Of a DNA stretch of 64,000 nucleotides, positions 41,545 through 51,902 are shown piece by piece. Source of the stretch: Clusia tigrina (taxonomy: Eukaryota > Arthropoda > Insecta > Diptera > Clusiidae); contig OV050030.1 in NCBI GenBank assembly GCA_920105625.2, forward strand, positions 113,442,814 through 113,506,813. Reading direction: 5' to 3'. The notes under the pieces were generated by a model, which saw only the letters and a list, made by a program, of their open reading frames with translations, did not search any database and was not told the DNA's origin. The position numbers and the translations under genes are program-made. Within the stretch, counting starts at the first letter, position 1, and the number at the start of each line of letters is the position of its first letter.

Positions 41545-42181
41545 TGTTAATTGCATTAACAATTGATGTTCAAACCTCATTGGGAGTTATGTAACATTCA
41601 AACTTTTAATGCATCATCTCCATTTGCATACAACATCTTCTTTTGCATACAATTAGGCTTGTGTTAAACAACCCTTGCCAGCTTAATGATGAAATTTGCA
41701 TTGTTGACAAAAACTCCAATATATACTACATCAGCGAAGGCATTGCACTGGATGAAACATGATATCAAGTGCAATACGCTGAAAAACTCAATTCAAGGCC
41801 AACTTGCAAATTTGTCAATAATGCACATTTCATGGTTATGTTTTCAGTTCAATAATACCTAATATGTATAGCCAAATTATATGTAATATATGTATATAGA
41901 AAAATGAATAAATACCCACGATTGGCACATCCAAGATTCAGTCAATCAGTAAGAGTTAACTGTGAGTCTTTTCATTTTAACTTAGCATTGATTGATTCTC
42001 CTTATCCGACACCAAGGTTTATGTGCCTGTTGTCAAACCCACCATCAACTCGGTACAAGCACCGCTGTTGACGTTAGGTCTTTCTTCAACGAAACCAAGG
42101 TTTACGTGCCTGGTGTCAACTTTATAATCCACTCGGTACAAGAACCGTTGTTGAAATTCAGCTGTTAAATTTAGTTTACCA
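41545..42181 (+). repeat. 3' LTR of the outer BEL/Pao element
   Basis: It starts TGTTAATTGCATTAACAATT and ends GTTTACCA, compared with GTTTAACA in the 5' LTR. It has a small duplication around TTTGCATACAACATC near 41608-41655 that the 5' LTR lacks. It is followed directly by ACACA. Confidence 0.9.
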
Positions 42182-42186
42182 ACACA
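42182..42186 (+). repeat. Target-site duplication, right (ACACA)
   Basis: This is the second copy of the 5-bp word flanking the outer BEL/Pao element. Confidence 0.85.
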
Positions 42187-42531
42187 CCCAAACAACGCAA
42201 ACGGAGGGTAACTTGCAATAAAATTTAGTATGACCAAATTCTTGGTAGTTCAGGCATTGAACGGGTGCTCGTTTATGTGGTTCTTCTACGGTAACTCTAC
42301 GGTGCACCAAATATTTTAGGTTACAAATGGGGTGAGGTTCGTTCTTTTTCAGTTTCATATCACCTGGTTCTAATTCCACCCGAAATAGTGGTTGTGGGAA
42401 TCTGTCTCTGTTTCTAATATTAGTAACGTTTTTAACTTTAAAGCCATCGATTTGCAAGCCCCACTTTACTTCCCCTGGAGCCACGCAGGAGTCGATACCT
42501 CTTACAATAATCTGTGGACCCTTAGCTCTTT
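42187..42531 (-). pseudogene. Jockey-type LINE (copy 1) ORF1, middle part
   Basis: On the minus strand the frame has IIVRGIDSCVAPGEVKWGL and VKNVTNIRNRDRFPQPLF, the RNA-recognition-like domain of Jockey ORF1. It is followed by LKYLVHRRVTVEEPHKRAP and a knuckle CLNYQEFGHTKFYC, where one Cys is replaced by Tyr. The frame is cut by the BEL/Pao LTR at 42187 and continues at 26391. To the right it joins the repeated array near 42531, so the N-terminus is lost. Confidence 0.87.
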
Positions 42532-42599
42532 TTATGTATGATCCAGTAACAATACTAAATTCAACAAGGATCACATAATTTTCCACAGATTCTGATCTG

Positions 42600-43395
42600 A
42601 TGCATATTCTACACCTGCTGATAGTATAGTTTTTTTATACCCCAACCATGAGGAAATGCTTCGCTCTTTACTGAAGTCGATGACATCGGCGGAAACCTAT
42701 GTTTCCATTTGCATTGTGTTATTATTATAATTAAGAGTATAATTAGTTGATTTTCATTTTTTTTATATTCATATAATATGTTTTCTGCAATGTCATCGAA
42801 TTCATATGTTTTGGATTGTGCTCTTTGGACCAGTTGTATGCTGGTCTTGCTCGCAGTCCCCCATATTTCTATCCAGTATTTCCATATTGGTATGATTATA
42901 TATATATAAGTCTTATATATTTTTTGCTTATTACTTAGGGACAATTTGGAACTTCTTCTTAGTAGCCAACTTAATGTATGAATTTGTTTCTTATTTCGTA
43001 TTGTTTACTTTTTATGTGTTGTCTCCAATTAAGTTTAACGTCGATTATTATCCCAAGGTATTTTGCGCTGGGTTGAATTTTAATTATTTCGTCTTTAATT
43101 GTTAGAGGATGTTTCTCTGATTTCCTGCACAGATTTCTCATTGTTTATCTCTAAAACCGAACTGGTGGCTTGGAATGACTTTTCGTTGTGTCAAGATTGG
43201 TTCAATGCTATCACACAGTATTTTCTTAAATACCTTTGAAAGATTGGCAAGAGGCCGATGGGTCGATAAGAGCTGGTTCTTATTGCGTCCTTGTTTGGTT
43301 TCGGGATTGCTATTATTTGAGCTACCTTCCACAAGACTGGAAAATTGTTTAGTCTAAATATGGCATTAAATATATTTATAATATATATTGGTGGC
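42600..43395 (-). pseudogene. Jockey-type LINE (copy 2) RT fragment, unit A
   Basis: On the minus strand the RT starts near 43390 with IAIPKP-like residues and SYRPI-like blocks (STHRPLANLSKVFKKILCDS, then SHQFGFRDKQ). The rest has LTIKDEIIKIQPSAKYLGII, VKITWRQHIKS and PIWKYWIEIWGTASKTSI. The part between, with the catalytic box, is missing, so the fragment is internally deleted. It differs from Jockey copy 1 in sequence. The gypsy element abuts it at about 43395. Confidence 0.85.
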
Positions 43396-44374
43396 GATAG
43401 GAATAGGAAAGTCGTGCCATGTCTATATTGATGATGTGATTATATTTTCTCCTACTGCAAACCAACACTTGCAAGATATAGAAACAATTATAATAAAATT
43501 TAAAGAAACGAATATGCGCATCTCGCTAAAAAATTTAATTTTTTTTAAATGAAGTAGAGTTTTTGGGTTTTATTATAAAAACCAGCCTAAATAAGGTAAA
43601 AGATATTCTACAATATAAGCAACCAAACAGTTTACGGGCTCTTCGTGCATTCCTTGGGTTATCAGGTTACTACCGCAAATTTATTCAAGATTGCACTCGT
43701 ATCGCGAAACCTTTAACATCTTATCTGGGAGGCGAAAATGGTCACATCAGTGCCAAAAAATCAAAATCAGTTCCCGTAGACTTGAATGAAGAGGCTTTTG
43801 AAGCCTTTGAAAAAGAAAAATGTGTGTTTCATCCGAGGATGTTTTTTTACAACATCCAAATTTCAATAAACCTTTCGAATTGATCACTGTTGCTTCAGGT
43901 ACAGCACTAAGTACAGTCCTACCACAAAATTAGAAACCAATCACATTCATCTCTCGGACCCTTTCCAAAGCAAAAGAATGCACTCCACAAATGAGCAAGA
44001 CCACTTAAAACTCTTCGCAATTATCTATATGGCGCTTCTGACATTACAATTTTTACCGATAATCTACCACTGATATATTCAATGTCAGAAAATAATAATA
44101 GCAAGATGAAGAGATGGAAGTGCTTCTTTGAGGAGCTTTCACCCAAATATTGCTACAAACCTGGAAAAGAGAATGTTGTTGCAGATGCTCTATCCAGACA
44201 ACATGTAAATGCATTTGAAGAAAACATAGAAATCGAAAATTCACCAAATCAAGATACAGATTATTCTCAAACGATTCTTTCAGTTAAAATTGCTCTTAAT
44301 TGCTTCCAAAATCAAATCATGATTTCTGAAGGAAACACTACCTATAAGAGAAAAAAACATTTAAAGATAGATTC
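43396..44374 (+). pseudogene. Ty3/gypsy RT and RNase H (17.6/297 type), unit A
   Basis: The visible pol begins at the catalytic CHVYIDDVIIFSPTANQHLQ. It continues with EVEFLGFIIKTSLNKVKDIL, LRAFLGLSGYYRKFIQDCTR and LNEEAFEAFEK. A frameshift is followed by RNase H pieces (NKPFELITVASGTALSTVL; FTDNLPLIYSM) and CYKPGKENVVADALSRQH, the end of RNase H. The copia element interrupts it at 44375. The upstream RT fingers are absent. Several frame changes are shared with the third unit. Confidence 0.88.
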
Positions 44375-44501
44375 TGTTGAAAATTGCAGTATGTTTTAAA
44401 AGCAACCCTGCAACACATTTGTTTACAACACTGAATAAACCGTCAAACTGCTTAGACGTAAATTAAAACTGTGTGTTTTTAATCAATCAAAAAGTACAAC
44501 A
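44375..44501 (+). repeat. Copia 5' LTR, unit A
   Basis: It runs TGTTGAAAATTGCAG to AAAAGTACAACA. Compared with the 3' LTR it lacks the TTTTCTCGCTTCC...TACACTTT segment of 56 bp between CACT and GAATAAACC. Confidence 0.93.
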
Positions 44502-44520
44502 GGTTATAGGCCCAGGCACT
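44502..44520 (+). promoter_or_regulatory. Copia primer-binding site (initiator tRNA-Met half)
   Basis: GGTTATAGGCCCAGGCACT directly follows the LTR. It resembles the Drosophila copia site, which pairs with an internal fragment of initiator tRNA-Met and not with a CCA end. One or two bases differ from that form. Confidence 0.75.
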
Positions 44521-44641
44521 CTGTGTTTGCCTAAAAAAAAAAGTGCAAATAAAAGTTCTTACTTAATAGATGTGTAGCTCGTGTAGCTAAATAAGTAAAA
44601 AAAGTAATTGGCGAAGAAACTTTCTAAAGCAAACGGCGAAG

Positions 44642-45410
44642 ATGAGTTCTCTCATGTTTAATATTGAAAAATTAAATGAAACAAACTACGACTCATGGAG
44701 CCTGCAGATGAGAAGCGTGCTAGTTTATCAAGATTTGTGGAGTGTTACATCTAGTGAAGTCGAAAAGCCAGAATTAAACGACGAAAGTGGCCGAACAGCA
44801 GCAATTTCTTGGACCAGAAAAGACGACAAGGCTACAGCAACAATTATATTGAGCGCGACGCCGTTACAAATAGCGCACATAAAGGGTTGCGCGACATCAA
44901 ATGAAGTGTGGATTTACAACAACAGTTGTGAAATTGGCAGAAATCGGCGTTACTCTTCAGGAGGAGCTGTTCACAATAATGCTATTGGCGAGTCTACCAA
45001 AATGTTATGAAAACTTTGTAGTAGCGCTGGAAACGCTAGATGAGCTCCCTAAGCGTAGTGCACTGAAGATAAAGTTATCCGAAGACGATGAGCGGCGTAA
45101 AGCAAGCAGTAATGACTTCGCTAATTCTGAATGTAGCCGCAGAAGCATTTCTGGCGCGCACGAATAACGGACAGCGCCAGAATTCTGCCAAAAAGAACAA
45201 CAAACAATGAAAATAGGAAGAAATCAAGCGTTCGCAAAGCAACGAATTTCAATTGCTACAACTGCGGTCGCAAAGGGCACTACGCTGCGCAGTGCAAGGA
45301 GAAAGCGAAGAAAAGGGATCAAACGCAAGCATCGTTCTCTGTGTATGCAGCTTTTAACACCAACATATTGAACGAAAGTATTTGGTGCACATCTATGCAG
45401 CAAGCGTGAA
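44642..45410 (+). pseudogene. Copia gag with zinc knuckle, unit A
   Basis: The frame begins MSSLMFNIEKLNETNYDSWS, the usual start of copia gag. It continues to CATSNEVW, where a deletion of some tens of codons joins it out of frame to KLAEIGVTLQEELFTIMLLA. The latter is followed by SLPKCYENFVVALETLDELP. After a stop the CCHC knuckle CYNCGRKGHYAAQC lies near 45255. It ends in NESIWC where the protease should begin. Gag would build particles and bind RNA; the same deletion is present in units B and C. Confidence 0.88.
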
Positions 45411-46504
45411 ATGTTTGAATCGGTCAAAGCATATTACTCCGTGGAATTTACTTCAAAGGCAGCAACGATTAGCAGCAGTAGTGGTGAGATTATCCTTCAA
45501 GCTACTAAGGTCGGAGAATTTTTCTTTTTAATGCATCTAGTAACCAACTCTTTTTTACATGCAACGAAAACGCTATCAAATGGCATAATCGTTTTGGCCA
45601 TATGAATTGTGCGAGTTTGAACGAGCTGTTCAACAAAGACATGGTTCGTGGTCTCAACGTCAAGTTTCCCGATGTTATCAATTGCAAAGTGTGCACGGTG
45701 AAGCCGTTTCCGTATTCCGAGACCCGAACCAAGGAAGTTTTAGAAATAATTCACACCGACTTATGCGGACCGATAAATAAAACGTCGAATTGTGGAAATC
45801 GTTATTTTTTAACGTTTATCGACGATAAATCCCACTATGTATTCGTGTATTTCATCGAGTTGAAGGATGAGGTATTTGAAAAATTTCGTAAATTCAAGGC
45901 TATGGTTGAGCGGCAGTGCGACAAGAAAATCAAAAAACTACGCAGCGACAATGGCACTGAATTTGTCAATCGTGCCTTTGGTGAGCATTTGAAGAAAGCC
46001 GGCATTAAGAGGCAGCTGACCGTTCCGCACACACCTCAGCAAAATGGGATAGCTGAGCGTTTTAATAGAACGCTGGTTGAGATGGCCAGAAGCATGATTG
46101 TGGTTGCTGAAGTAAGCGAAGCTTTGTGGGCAGAAGCTGTAAACACGGCAACGTATTTGAGAAACAGGGCGCCTACCAAAGTACTAAGTGGCATGACGTC
46201 ATATGAAGTATGGTTTAATCGAAAGCCCAGTGTATCGCATTTGAAGACATTTGGCGCTGTGGCTATCGCGCTAGATAAAAAGCACCATGGCAAATTTCGA
46301 CCAAAAGGAAAGGAATATTTGATGGTGGGTTACTCAGACGAATCCAAGGCATATCGTCTAATGGGGAAGGCAACAACAAAAATCATTCTAAGCCGCGATG
46401 TCTACTTTGTTGAGCCGCAAGTTTCCAATGATCTTATTGATGTAACAATTGAAGATGAAAGCGTAACGTTGAAGAGCAGACAGAAGACAACGAAGATGCA
46501 GTAG
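45411..46504 (+). pseudogene. Copia protease remnant and integrase, unit A
   Basis: At the start of pol the protease is represented by fragments around TSMQQA and MFESVKAYYSVEF; the D-S-G-A active site is absent. The integrase is well preserved: the pre-integrase finger (NRFGHMNCASL, CKVCTVKPF), then EIIHTDLCGPINKTSN, KKLRSDNGTEFVNRAF and TPQQNGIAERFNRTLVE, giving all three catalytic acidic residues (D, D, E). It ends at 46504 with a stop where pol should continue to RT. Confidence 0.92.
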
Positions 46505-47628
46505 CAGAGGCTGACACAAAGGCAGTCGGCGATGTTTTTCGAGATGAACAAATTGTAGAAGCAGATAAGCCGAAAAATGGGCCAGGTCGCCCGAAGTTAT
46601 TACGTACTGGTGCTCCTGGCAGACCACGCAAGCAGTATAATGTGGTTAATTATATGCGCTCAGAAGATATCAAAGTTCCTGAAACCGTAGAGGAGGCGTT
46701 GAATAGTGAATACGCAGATAATTGGTGGGCCGCAATGCAAAGTGAGTACCAGGCACTTTTATCAAACGATACATGGGAGGAAGTGGCCGAGTTACCACAA
46801 GGTCAAAAAGCGATAGGTTCCAAGTGGGTTTTTTCGCTAAAGACGAACAAGAGCGGAGGTGTCGAGATATTCAAGGCCAGGCTGGTGGCGAAGGGATGCG
46901 CGCAGCAATACGGTGTTAATTACATAGAAACGTTTTCACCAGTGGTGCCCTATGAAACTATAAGGATGGTTTTTGCTCTTGCCGCTGAATACCAACTTCA
47001 TTTGCATCAATTGGATGCATCTACGGCCTATCTAAACAGTGAACTTAACGATGAAGTTTACATGACTCAGCCCGAAAAATTTGTTGATTCTTCAGACAAT
47101 GTACTGAAGCTGAAAAGGGCGCTTTATGGCCTTAAACAATCAGGTAGACAGTGGAATATGAAAATCGATTCCATATTGAAAGACATTGGTTTTGATCAAT
47201 GTAAAACCGAGCCATGGCTATACGTAATGAATAAAGATAACAACATCAGCCTAATTTCAGTATATGTAGATGACCTCCTGATCGCCAGCTTAGATATAGA
47301 TGAGCTCGAGCTAATTAAAAGCAAAATATCGCAAGTTATCAAAGTTGTAGACAAAGGCCCGGTTAACTATTTTCTAAGTATGGAAGGGGAAAGAGGGAGC
47401 CCCACGGGAGCAATATACATTTGTCAACGTGCACAAATAAAACAGCTGATACAGCAGAACGGAATGGAAAATTGTCGTACGGTGGCAACACCGCTAGAGC
47501 AAAAATACCAGATTAAATGTAACGAAGCCAACTGTAAACGTGTAGATCCTGTTAAATATCAGTCGCTTATTGGGTCGCTGATGTATATCGCTCTCCTATC
47601 ACGCCCGGATATTACATTCCGTATGTAA
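46505..47628 (+). pseudogene. Copia reverse transcriptase, unit A
   Basis: A stretch with GRPKLLRTGAPGRPRKQYN leads to the RT: WWAAMQSEYQALLSNDTWEE, then GSKWVFSLKTNKSGGVEIFK, LVAKGCAQQYGVNYIETFSP, LDASTAYLNSELNDEVYMTQ and LKLKRALYGLKQSGRQWN. The catalytic box is SVYVDDLLIASLD and both Asp are intact. The frame from 46642 to 47628 is fully open. It ends with RPDITFRM, where a small deletion moves RNase H to another frame. Confidence 0.93.
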
Positions 47629-47638
47629 ATTATCACAA

Positions 47639-48239
47639 ATGAATACCGATCCACACTATGAGCACATGGTTGCAGCTAAACGCGTTATTAAATATCTCAG
47701 TAATACAGTCGACATGCAGCTGAAGTATCAGAAAACTAAAAAGCCGTTCGAGTGCTATGTAGATGCTGATTGGGGTGGTGATACCACCGATCGCAAATCG
47801 TACACAGGGTACACATTTATACTCGCTGGAGGTGCAGTTTCATGGGAGTGCGAGAAGCAGTCAACAGTGGCATTGAGCAGCACAGAAGCTGAGTATATGG
47901 CATTATTATCAGCTGCGAAAGAGGCTATATATTTGAGATAACTACTAAGCGATGAGCCAATAAAAATACCCTGCGATAATTTAATCGCAATGCATTGGAT
48001 GAAAAATCCGGTGTATCATAGCCGAAGCAAACACATTGACATTCGGTACCATCATGTCAGAGAGGCTTACAGCAATCGCGAAATTCAATTAGAATATTGT
48101 AACAAAAGCGACATGATCCCAGACATTTTTACGAAAAATCTTTCGAAAACTGTCCATTTTAAATTAATGGAAATGTTAAGTTTAAAAGCTAAACTCAAAT
48201 GTTAATTTTTGTAATGTAAATACATGAGTTGAGGAGGAG
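47639..48239 (+). pseudogene. Copia RNase H and C-terminus, unit A
   Basis: The RNase H has RVIKYLSNTVDMQLKYQK, CYVDADWGGDTTDRKSYTGY and STEAEYMALLSAAKEAIYLR, with the catalytic Asp and Glu visible. A stop follows at 47941. The remainder, with KNPVYHSRSKHIDIRYHHVR and SDMIPDIFTKNLSK, continues in another frame to 48205. The purine tract GAGTTGAGGAGGAG directly precedes the 3' LTR at 48240. Confidence 0.92.
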
Positions 48240-48422
48240 TGTTGAAAATTGAAGTATGTATTAAAAGCAACCCTGCCACACATATGTTTACAGCACTGTT
48301 TTCTCGCTTCCACATGAATTATCTTTTTGTACATTTTTTTTTTTTACACTTTTGAATAAACCGTCAAACTGCTTAGACGTAAATTAAAACTGCGTATTTT
48401 TAATCAATCAAAAAGTCCAACA
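48240..48422 (+). repeat. Copia 3' LTR, unit A
   Basis: It starts TGTTGAAAATTGAAG and ends AAAAGTCCAACA. It holds the 56-bp segment missing from the 5' LTR, with a run of T followed by AATAAA. Confidence 0.93.
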
Positions 48423-49739
48423 GATACAGACATTTTTTACCTTTGAATAAGATAAATGAGATAATTAAACAATTAGAGAGAGCCATAAAAGCAAATATGG
48501 TAAATGGAGACAACTGCTCTTTAGATATTTTAGCAAAGATTCAAAACGCAATTCCGTTATCATTTCCCTCTGTTAAATTTAGACATACGAATAATTTTGT
48601 CGCCACCATTTTCAATGAAGAGGACAAAATAGAAATAGTAAATGCAGAACAAAATGGAGCTTCCTTCAGAGAGAATTTAGATCAAATTTTAGAAGAATAC
48701 TATTTTCCAGATTGGAAAGCAAAATTTAAAGCGGTTACACAAATATGTAGAGTTTGACAATTGTCGATGTACACCAGAAGACCAGAATTTTAAGTGGCTG
48801 GCAATACGCCAATACCAAACAAATTTTGGAGTAATTTTACATTAGACATTTTCCGTTAATGTAATACCGGTGGTAAAAATTTCTTGACAGCTACAAATAA
48901 ATTTTCCAAGTTGGCACTTATAAAAGCATTAGCACCAAAATCAGTAGTGGATATCAAACCAGTGATATTAGAAATCATTTCAATATTTAACCCAAATATC
49001 ATTGTAACGGACAATGAAAAATCATTTTGTTCAGCTACTATAGACAGCATCTTAAAAAATTTTAATATTGAGCATTACAGAGTGCCAACGCTACATAGTC
49101 AGAGTAACGCGCAAATAAAAAGTTTTCACTCCACCATTGGACTTAACAGGAACCGTCCTAATTAGTACAATTAAATACAACAATACTATCGACAGTGTTG
49201 AAAAACATCGACCATCTGACCTTGTAAAACAACAGACAGCTGACCTTAAACCAGACCTAGTGCAAAAACTTAAATTGGCTCAAGATAAGGCTCATAAATC
49301 CAATAATACGGGAAGGACTAATAAGACATTTAACGTGGGAGAAAACACGTTACTTAAAATAAATAAAAGATTAGGGAATAAGATAAATAATATTTATAAG
49401 AAGGTGATAGTATCGGCAGATTAGGGATCAACAGTACCGTTGTCAGACGGAAAAATTATTCCAAAAGACAATTTGAAGCACAAGTAATATTTAAATTTAA
49501 ATGAAATTGTAATTATAATCACTATTTTGTAAAGTTTATTAGAATTAAGGAGTACTTAAGAATTTTTATAGAATGTTTAATGTACTTAGTACTTAAGAAT
49601 ATTTATAGAATTATTAATGTAGAAACGAATTTTGTCGCAAATTGTCGACACAAATTGCAGCCAGTCCGATAGTCAAGAGACAGCCAATTTGGCAAATTGC
49701 GACTACGAGACGCGGACGCCTCATCTTAAGAGGGGGGAT
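48423..49739 (+). pseudogene. Ty3/gypsy integrase (17.6/297 type), unit A
   Basis: The gypsy pol resumes after the copia element. A linker (DILAKIQNAIPLSFPSVKFR) and a decayed zinc region (YYFPDWKAKFKAVTQICRV) lead to the core: FLTATNKFSKLALIKALAPK, NIIVTDNEKSFCSATIDSIL and SNAQIKSFHSTI. In relatives the last motif is N-G-Q-I-E; here the catalytic Glu is Lys. A frameshift near 49140 leads to a C-terminal part with FNVGENTLLKINKRLGNKI. A polypurine tract (AAGAGGGGGGAT) ends the internal region at 49739. Confidence 0.88.
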
Positions 49740-50125
49740 AGTTAGCGAGCTAAGTGATTGCTTATAGTCTGCGTAACACCTTCAGTCCTTTTTGTAGCCA
49801 CATTCTTCACACGATACCTTGGCATTTCTTAAATGAACGTTTAGAGATTCGCCAGACTTCGTTTCTTACTTACAATGTAACATGCTTACTTAATATTAGA
49901 AATAAATCAGACGTGTTAGGAAATAGACGTATCATTTCTCATAATGTACATTTTATATATAATTTACATTATATTTATGGTAGCATACTTATATGGGGTG
50001 ATACTTTGATTATAAATAATCATATCTATGGCTTTTAAATTTGTTATTTTAGATGGATACTAAGTGAGATTGTTTCTCCACGAAAATTAGTCAATGTCCC
50101 GTCTTAGTTAATAATTGTAACCGTT
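49740..50125 (+). repeat. Ty3/gypsy 3' LTR, unit A
   Basis: It starts AGTTAGCGAGCTAAGTGATT directly after the purine tract; 17.6/297-type LTRs also start with AGT rather than TG. The right end is uncertain because no second LTR is present in the unit; the end given is approximate. Confidence 0.7.
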
Positions 50126-50290
50126 ATTATATATATCATGTCTACCGGTAAATTTATAACATTTTCTGGATTTTCATCTATTTTATACGCGGGCCCAACA
50201 TCAATTGCAAACATGTGCAGTGTATGTGCTGGCGCATCATTTATGTATGATCCAATAAAAATTCTAAATTTAAAGATCACATCTGATTTA
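50126..50290. other. Unassigned spacer between units A and B
   Basis: It contains a short frame from 50138 with no recognised domain. On the minus strand it could be the 3' end of the Jockey copy 2 fragment that lies directly to its right. It is repeated before unit C. Confidence 0.4.
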
Positions 50291-50555
50291 ATGCATATTC
50301 TACAGCTGCTGATAGTCTGGTTTTTTTATAACCCAACCCTGAGGAAATGCTTCGCTCTTTACTGAAGTCGATGACATCGGCAGAAAACTATGTTTCCGTT
50401 TGCATTGTGTTATTATTATAATTAAGAGTATAATTAGTTGATTTTCGTTTTTTTATATTCATATAATATGTTTTCTGCAATATCATCGTATTCATATGTT
50501 TTGGATTGTACTCTTTGGACCAGTTATATGTTGGTCTTGCTCGCAGTCCCCCAGA
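50291..50555 (-). pseudogene. Jockey-type LINE (copy 2) RT fragment, unit B, shortened
   Basis: Only the C-terminal 260 or so bases of the RT fragment remain, including the DIWGTASKTNI segment at the junction. The remaining RT coding region was removed by the unit-B deletion. Confidence 0.8.
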
Positions 50556-50869
50556 TATCTACCACTGATATATTCAATGTCGGAAAATAATAATAGCAAG
50601 ATAAAGAGATGGAAGTGCTTCTTTGAGGAGCTTTCACCCAAATATTGCTACAAACCTGGAAAAGAGAATGTTGTTGCAGATGCTCTATCCAGACAACATG
50701 TAAATGCATTTGAAGAAAACATAGAAATCGAAAATTCACCAAATCAAGATACAGATTATTCTCAAACGATTCTTTCAGTTAAAATTGCTCTTAATTGCTT
50801 CCAAAATCAAATCATGATTTCTGAAGGAAACACTACCTATAAGAGAAAAAAACATTTAAAGATAGATTC
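50556..50869 (+). pseudogene. Ty3/gypsy RNase H end, unit B
   Basis: Only the last part of RNase H (LIYSMSENNNSKIKRW and GKENVVADALSRQH) is left; the RT and early RNase H are gone with the deletion. It ends at the copia 5' LTR. Confidence 0.85.
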
Positions 50870-50996
50870 TGTTGAAAATTGCAGTATGTTTTAAAAGCAA
50901 CCCTGCAACACATTTGTTTACAACACTGAATAAACCGTCAAACTGCTTAGACGTAAATTAAAACTGTGTGTTTTTAATCAATCAAAAAGTACAACA
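50870..50996 (+). repeat. Copia 5' LTR, unit B
   Basis: It carries the same 56-bp deletion as unit A and is followed by the same GGTTATAGGCCCAGGC primer-binding site. Confidence 0.93.
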
Positions 50997-51136
50997 GGTT
51001 ATAGGCCCAGGCACTCTGTGTTTGCCTAAAAAAAAAAGTGCAAATAAAAGTTCTTACTTAATAGATGTGTAGCTCGTGTAGCTAAATAAGTAAAAAAAGT
51101 AATTGGCGAAAAAACTTTCTAAAGCAAACGGCGAAG

Positions 51137-51902
51137 ATGAGTTCTCTCATGTTTAATATTGAAAAATTAAATGAAACAAACTACGACTCATGGAGCCTGC
51201 AGATGAGAAGCGTGCTAGTTTATCAAGATTTGTGGAGTGTTACATCTAGTGAAGTCGAAAAGCCAGAATTAAACGACGAAAGTGGCCGAACAGCAGCAAT
51301 TTCTTGGACCAGAAAAGACGACAAGGCAGCAACAATTATATTGAGCGCGACGCCGTTACAAATAGCGCACATAAAGGGTTGCGCGACATCAAATGAAGTG
51401 TGGATTTACAACAACAGTTGTGAAATTGGCAGAAATCGGCGTTACTCTTCAGGAGGAGCTGTTCACAATAATGCTATTGGCGAGTCTACCAAAATGTTAT
51501 GAAAACTTTGTAGTAGCGCTGGAAACGCTAGATGAGCTCCCTAAGCGTAGTGCACTGAAGATAAAGTTATCCGAAGACGATGAGCGGCGTAAAGCAAGCA
51601 GTAATGACTTCGCTAATTCTGAATGTAGCCGCAGAAGCATTTCTGGCGCGCACGAATAACGGACAGCGCCAGAATTCTGCCAAAAAGAACAACAAACAAT
51701 GAAAATAGGAAGAAATCAAGCGTTCGCAAAGCAACGAATTTCAATTGCTACAACTGCGGTCGCAAAGGGCACTACGCTGCGCAGTGCAAGGAGAAAGCGA
51801 AGAAAAGGGATCAAACGCAAGCATCGTTCTCTGTGTATGCAGCTTTTAACACCAACATATTGAACGAAAGTATTTGGTGCACATCTATGCAGCAAGCGTG
51901 AA
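51137..51902 (+). pseudogene. Copia gag, unit B
   Basis: It matches unit A except for loss of one codon (TATA versus TA, residues after KDDKA). The deletion after NEVW and the knuckle CYNCGRKGHYAAQC are identical. Confidence 0.9.

Larger units (their letters stand above)
26397..42181 (+). mobile_element. Env-bearing BEL/Pao retrotransposon, 15.8 kb with nested insertion
   Basis: The order is 5' LTR, tRNA-Trp-like primer-binding site, gag, zinc knuckles, protease, RT, RNase H, integrase, a DUF5641-like domain, an env-like gene, a purine-rich tract and the 3' LTR. Without the inner element (34058-40641 plus the duplicated 5 bp) it is about 9.2 kb. The LTRs (620 and 637 bp) share most positions but have indels, so the insertion is not recent. 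It inserted into ORF1 of the Jockey-type LINE. Confidence 0.9.
44375..48422 (+). mobile_element. Copia-type retrotransposon, unit A
   Basis: A 4048-bp element with a 127-bp 5' LTR and a 183-bp 3' LTR, flanked by GATTC (left) and GATAC (right), an imperfect 5-bp duplication. The order gag, protease remnant, integrase, RT, RNase H is that of Ty1/copia. The 5' LTR lacks 56 bp present in the 3' LTR. It is inserted between the RNase H and integrase coding regions of the gypsy element. Confidence 0.93.
42532..50239. repeat. Tandem array unit A (about 7.7 kb)
   Basis: The unit contains a Jockey RT fragment (-), gypsy RT/RNase H (+), a copia element (+), gypsy integrase (+), a gypsy LTR and a short unassigned tail. 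It recurs at 50240 and 56730 with the same internal junctions. The left limit is the point where TTTATGTATGATCC similarity to the other units begins, directly against Jockey copy 1. Confidence 0.92.

Noticed and set aside
49754..50038. Open frame of 94 codons repeated in the array
   Set aside because: It lies wholly in a gypsy LTR downstream of the polypurine tract and has no protein family features.
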